Assembly (NCBI RefSeq): GCF_051860665.1
Contig: NZ_JBHYDM010000012.1
Span: 1-64,000, forward strand
Direction: 5' to 3'
Origin: Falsiroseomonas sp051860665
GTDB lineage: Bacteria; Pseudomonadota; Alphaproteobacteria; Acetobacterales; Acetobacteraceae
Length of the DNA stretch: 64,000 bases
The notes beneath the pieces were generated by a model. The model was not told where the DNA came from, ran no database searches, and was given only the letters and a program-made list of their open reading frames with translations. Below, piece by piece: positions 60,841-64,000 of this stretch (position 1 is its first letter; every line of letters begins with the position of its first letter). The position numbers were made by a program, and so were the translations under genes.

Positions 60841-61529
60841 GGGATGATTCCGCGCTGGTGCTGTTCAGCGGCGGGCAGGACAGCGCCACCTGCCTGGCCT
60901 GGGCACTGGACCGCTTCGGCCATGTCGAGACGCTCGGCTTCGACTACGGCCAGCGCCATGTGATCGAGCTGGAGACCCGCCAGGCGATGCGCGACGCGCT
61001 GTGCCGCGACGCCGGCTGGGCGCAGAAACTGGGCGAGGATCATGTGCTGGACCTGCGCGCGCTGGGCGGCATCAGCGAGACCTCGCTGACCCGCGACGTC
61101 GCCATCGAGATGGAAACCGGCGGCCTGCCCAATACCTTCGTGCCCGGCCGCAACCTGATCTTTCTGACCTTTGCCGCGGCGCTCGCCTATCGGCGCGGCA
61201 TCAAGAACATCGTCACCGGCGTCTGCGAGACCGACTATTCCGGCTATCCCGATTGCCGCGACGACACCATCAAGGCGCTGCAGGTCGCCATCAACCTCGG
61301 CATGGAGCGCCGCTTCGTGCTGCACACGCCGCTGATGTGGCGCGACAAGGCGGCGACCTGGGAATTGGCCGAAAAACTCGGTGGCCCGGCGCTGGTGGAG
61401 GCGATCCGCCTGGAGACGCATTCCTGCTACCTCGGCGACCGCACGCCGCATGATTGGGGTGCCGGCTGCGGCACCTGTCCCGCCTGCGAATTGCGCGCGG
61501 CGGGTTGGAGAAAATACCGATGCAACTGA
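60837..61529 (+). CDS. queC: 7-cyano-7-deazaguanine synthase QueC
   Basis: This 230-residue enzyme makes preQ0 from carboxydeazaguanine, ammonia and ATP. It has the PP-loop LFSGGQDSATCL (SGGQDS 11-16), FDYGQRH, the FVPGRNLIFLT block, and a C-terminal zinc site THSCYLGD...CGTCPACELR. The ATG overlaps the queG stop (ATGA), and the next start lies 10 bp inside its end. Confidence 0.96.
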   Translation: MRDDSALVLFSGGQDSATCLAWALDRFGHVETLGFDYGQRHVIELETRQAMRDALCRDAGWAQKLGEDHVLDLRALGGISETSLTRDVAIEMETGGLPNTFVPGRNLIFLTFAAALAYRRGIKNIVTGVCETDYSGYPDCRDDTIKALQVAINLGMERRFVLHTPLMWRDKAATWELAEKLGGPALVEAIRLETHSCYLGDRTPHDWGAGCGTCPACELRAAGWRKYRCN

Positions 61530-62071
61530 CCCTTCGCCAGCAGGGCTTTTTGTTTCTTGCCGGCTTCGCCTTGTGCATTCCCGTTGCCAATTGGCTGATC
61601 GGCAATGTCGGCACCTTCTGCGTGCCGAACGGCCCCTGCCTGATCCCGGTGGCGCCGGGCGTCATGGCCCCCTCCGGCGTGCTGATGATCGGCCTGGGGC
61701 TGGTGCTGCGGGACCTGGTGCAGCGGCGGCTCGGCCTTGGCTGGGCCTTTGGGGCCATCCTGGCGGGCACGGCGCTCTCCGCGCTGCTGGCGCCGCCGGC
61801 GCTGGTGCTGGCCTCGGCCGTCGCCTTCCTGATCTCGGAAATGGCGGACCTGGCCGTCTATACGCCGCTGCAGCGACGCGGGCTGGTGCGGGCGGTGCTG
61901 GCGAGCAGCCTGGTGGGGCTGGTGATCGACAGCGCCTTCTTCCTGTTCCTCGCCTTCGGCAATCTGGACCTGCTGCCGGGGCAGGTGCTCGGCAAGCTGT
62001 GGATGGTGCTGGCCGCGCTGCCGCTGGTGCATTGGCTGCGGCGCCGGGACACGGCGATGGGCCTGGCATGA
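61520..62071 (+). CDS. VUT-family queuosine precursor transporter (YhhQ-like)
   Basis: This 183-residue membrane protein with five to six helices matches the VUT/DUF165 family, known from YhhQ to import preQ0/preQ1. The pattern LIGNVGTFCVPNGPCLIPVAPGVMAPSGVLMIGLGLVLRDLVQRRLG is diagnostic. Position after queC supports queuosine precursor uptake. The ATG follows GGAG and overlaps queC by 10 bp. Confidence 0.9.
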   Translation: MQLTLRQQGFLFLAGFALCIPVANWLIGNVGTFCVPNGPCLIPVAPGVMAPSGVLMIGLGLVLRDLVQRRLGLGWAFGAILAGTALSALLAPPALVLASAVAFLISEMADLAVYTPLQRRGLVRAVLASSLVGLVIDSAFFLFLAFGNLDLLPGQVLGKLWMVLAALPLVHWLRRRDTAMGLA

Positions 62072-62721
62072 AGATCCTCCTCATCCGCAATTCCGAGACC
62101 GCGCCGGAAGGCGCCTTCGGCGAATGGCTGGCCGCCCAGGGCCATGCGCTGGAGGTGGTGCGCGGCGAGGATGTGACGCCCGAACAGATGATGGCGGCAG
62201 AGCTGGTGGTGATGTTCGGCTCCCCCCGCGCCGTCTATCAGACGGAAATCCCCTGGATCGCCGCCCAGCGCCCCATGGTCGCGGCGCGGCTGGTGGCCCA
62301 AAGGCCCACCATCGGGATCTGCTTCGGCGCGCAGATGATGGCGGCCGCCGCCGGCGGCAGCGTGCAGCGCCATCCGGACGGCAGCTTCTACCGCGGCTGG
62401 CGCGGCATCGATGACACGGCGGAGCCCGCCTTCGCCGGCCCCTGGCCGCGCTGGCACGGCGATGTCATCACCCCGCCGCCGCAGGCCGAGGTGATCGCCC
62501 GCGATGCCGGCACCGTGCAGGCCTTCCGGCTGCCCAAGGCCATCGCCGTGCAGTTCCACCCCGAGGCGACGCCCGAGATCATGCAGAACTGGGCCAGCCT
62601 GTCGCCGCCCGGCGCCGTGGATGAGGCTGCCCTGGCCGAGGACAGCGCCCGCCTCTTCCCCGCCCGGACCGAAGCGCGGGAAGCGCTTTTCGCCGCCCTG
62701 CTGCGGGAAGCGGGCGTGTGA
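62068..62721 (+). CDS. Class I glutamine amidotransferase
   Basis: This 217-residue type 1 GATase has the catalytic triad C85 in GICFGAQ, H164 and E166 in FHPE. The fold resembles GuaA/PuuD-type domains of unknown target. It releases ammonia from glutamine, or hydrolyses gamma-glutamyl compounds. It is coupled by ATGA to the YhhQ-like transporter and by GTGA to the GNAT gene, so it probably belongs to the same unit; a direct queuosine role is not proven. Confidence 0.85.
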   Translation: MKILLIRNSETAPEGAFGEWLAAQGHALEVVRGEDVTPEQMMAAELVVMFGSPRAVYQTEIPWIAAQRPMVAARLVAQRPTIGICFGAQMMAAAAGGSVQRHPDGSFYRGWRGIDDTAEPAFAGPWPRWHGDVITPPPQAEVIARDAGTVQAFRLPKAIAVQFHPEATPEIMQNWASLSPPGAVDEAALAEDSARLFPARTEAREALFAALLREAGV

Positions 62722-63218
62722 TCCCGGTTCTGGAGACCGTCCGCCTGCGGCTGCGGCCGCATGTCGCGGCGGATTTCCCGGCGCTGGCCGCCCTCTGGGC
62801 CAATCCGGAGGTGACGCGCCATATCGGCCGCCCCTCCACGGCGGAGGAAAGCTGGGCCCGGATGCTGCGCTATGCCGGGCTCTGGCGGCTGTGTGGCTTC
62901 GGCTACTGGGCCGTCGAGGATCGCGAAACGGGCACCTATCTCGGCGATGTCGGCTTCGCGGATTTTCGGCGCGCGACCGCCCCCCAGCTGCCGGACATGC
63001 CCGAGATCGGCTGGGTTCTGGCCCCCGCGGCCCATGGCCGCGGCGTGGCGACGGAGGCCGCGACAGCGGCGCTGGCCTGGCTCGGCCGCCCCTGCTTCTG
63101 CATCATCGCGCCGGCCAATACAGGGTCGCTACGCGTCGCCGCCAAGCTCGGTTTTGCCGAACAGGGCCTGGCCGCCTATCGCGACGACCAGGTGATGGTG
63201 CTGATGCGGAAGGGCTGA
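62718..63218 (+). CDS. GNAT-family acetyltransferase
   Basis: This 166-residue GNAT enzyme has LETVRLRLRPHVAADFPALAALW (RimJ-like opening), EIGWVLAPAAHGRGVATEA with the Q/RxxGxG/A acetyl-CoA loop, and APANTGSLRVAAKLGF. It acetylates an amine on a small molecule or protein N-terminus. GTG start overlaps the GATase stop (GTGA), completing the queuosine-linked operon. Confidence 0.88.
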   Translation: MIPVLETVRLRLRPHVAADFPALAALWANPEVTRHIGRPSTAEESWARMLRYAGLWRLCGFGYWAVEDRETGTYLGDVGFADFRRATAPQLPDMPEIGWVLAPAAHGRGVATEAATAALAWLGRPCFCIIAPANTGSLRVAAKLGFAEQGLAAYRDDQVMVLMRKG

Positions 63219-63225
63219 GCCCCGC

Positions 63226-64000
63226 TCAATCCGGCTGGATATTCGCCGCCCGCACCAGCCCGCCCCAGGTCTCCACCTGGCCCTTGAAGAAGGTGCCAAG
63301 TTCGGCAGGCGAAGACAGCACCAGCCGCGCCTGCTGCGTTTCCGTCATCACCGTGCGCGCCCGTTCCTCGGACAGCGTTTCCTTCAGCGCCGTGTTCATC
63401 CGCGCCACCTGGTCCGCCGGCGTGCCATGCGGCGCGAAGACGGCCCACCAGGCCTCGGCCTCCATATTCGCAAAACCGGCCTCGGCGGCGGTCTGGGTCT
63501 CCGCCAGGCGGGTCAGGCGCTGCGGGCCGAATTGCAGGATGGGGCGCAGGGATCCGCCGGTGATGTGCGGCAGCAGCAGGGCGGCGCTGCCGATCATCAT
63601 CTCCACATGGCCGGCCACCGCGTCATTCACCGCGAGGCCGCCGCTGCGATAGGGCACATGCGTCAGCTGCACGCCCGCATGCTCGCCCACCCGGATCATC
63701 GAGAGATGCCCCAGCGTGCCATTGCCGGTGGAGCCATAGGTCACGCCCGGCCGCGCCTTGGCCGCCGCGACCACATCCGCGATGCTGCGATACGGCTTGT
63801 CCGGCCGCGTCGCCACCGCATAGGGCGAGCCGCCGATCAGCATGACCGGATCGAGGTCCTTCAGCACGTCGAAGGGCGGGTTGCGCAACAGGGCCGGGAT
63901 GGTGGCGTGGCTGTCGAAGGTCAGCAGCCAGGTCTGCCCATCCGGCCGCGCCTTCGCCACGATATCGGCGCCGATCGAGCCCGCGGCGCCGGAGCGGTTC
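63226..64000 (-). CDS. Bug/TctC-family solute receptor, 5' end outside window
   Basis: This Bug-family periplasmic receptor runs off the right edge of the window. The visible part begins with NRSGAAGSIGADIVAKARPDG at 64000, contains YGSTGNGTLGHLSMIRVGEHAGVQLTHVPYRSGGLAVND, and ends IQPD at 63226. The missing part would hold the signal peptide and first ligand loop. It is convergent with the GNAT gene. The ligand is unknown. Confidence 0.9.
   Translation of the reverse strand, partial: NRSGAAGSIGADIVAKARPDGQTWLLTFDSHATIPALLRNPPFDVLKDLDPVMLIGGSPYAVATRPDKPYRSIADVVAAAKARPGVTYGSTGNGTLGHLSMIRVGEHAGVQLTHVPYRSGGLAVNDAVAGHVEMMIGSAALLLPHITGGSLRPILQFGPQRLTRLAETQTAAEAGFANMEAEAWWAVFAPHGTPADQVARMNTALKETLSEERARTVMTETQQARLVLSSPAELGTFFKGQVETWGGLVRAANIQPD

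Overview
The window is a very GC-rich, densely coded bacterial chromosome segment with about 70 protein genes, one tRNA-Ser and no recognisable phage, insertion sequence, plasmid or CRISPR element. The gene mix points to an alphaproteobacterium, most likely an Acetobacteraceae member of the Roseomonas type. Indicators are several orphan Bug/TctC solute receptors, the alphaproteobacterial DUF1013, DUF1192 and DUF465 proteins, an HWE-type histidine kinase, a cysteine-poor L31 and many GTG starts. This placement is inference from gene content, because no rRNA is present.

Layout, 1-18 kb: a phosphodiesterase-like hydrolase (152-1576) faces a TRAP transport operon on the minus strand (TAXI receptor, fused permease, and an unexpected ABC-type amino-acid receptor). 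Next come a family-5 peptide/nickel-type receptor, a Bug receptor, an MsbA-like exporter, three tandem paralogous Cys-rich lipoproteins (10517-11408), a coiled-coil secreted protein, pdxY and a short CDF transporter. Housekeeping genes follow: rpmE, an Hsp20 gene, DUF1192, DUF1013, a divergent DUF465 pair and purE-purK.

18-34 kb: an OmpA-type porin with a strong terminator, a GST, a DUF1194 von Willebrand protein, DUF3072, recQ, an OmpA-like lipoprotein and an unrecognised 334-residue gene. An ArsR/SRPBCC pair with two matching operators lies back to back with a zinc-starvation unit, a DUF1826 gene plus a COG0523 GTPase preceded by a perfect Zur box. Then come a sugar-acid type catabolic operon (SDR, FAH, class II aldolase) opposite a 2-hydroxyacid dehydrogenase, an OsmC protein, and an RraA-like gene coupled to an FrhB-like flavoprotein.

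34-52 kb: a metN-metI-metQ-metQ importer ends in a DszA/NtaA-type monooxygenase, which suggests organosulfur use. After this are a 902-residue HWE sensor kinase, a PanE-like reductase, a Bug receptor with an octopine-dehydrogenase-like enzyme, tRNA-Ser(GCU), a second GST, and a tightly coupled amidohydrolase plus two polysaccharide-deacetylase-like genes. A cupin gene carries an apparent frameshift.

52-64 kb: an acyl-CoA synthetase, a GltB-like FMN enzyme, and a ThDP enzyme coupled to an unrecognised protein made of two internal repeats. These last two are divergent from a 2-oxoacid dehydrogenase E1 alpha/beta pair with no E2 or E3 nearby. A queuosine unit (queF-queG-queC and a YhhQ-like transporter) runs by start/stop overlaps into a glutamine amidotransferase and a GNAT acetyltransferase. 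The window ends inside another Bug receptor.

The strongest candidates for something undescribed are the duplicated 278-residue protein beside the ThDP enzymes, the lipoprotein triplet, the TRAP operon with two receptors of different superfamilies, the RraA/FrhB pair and the extended queuosine operon.
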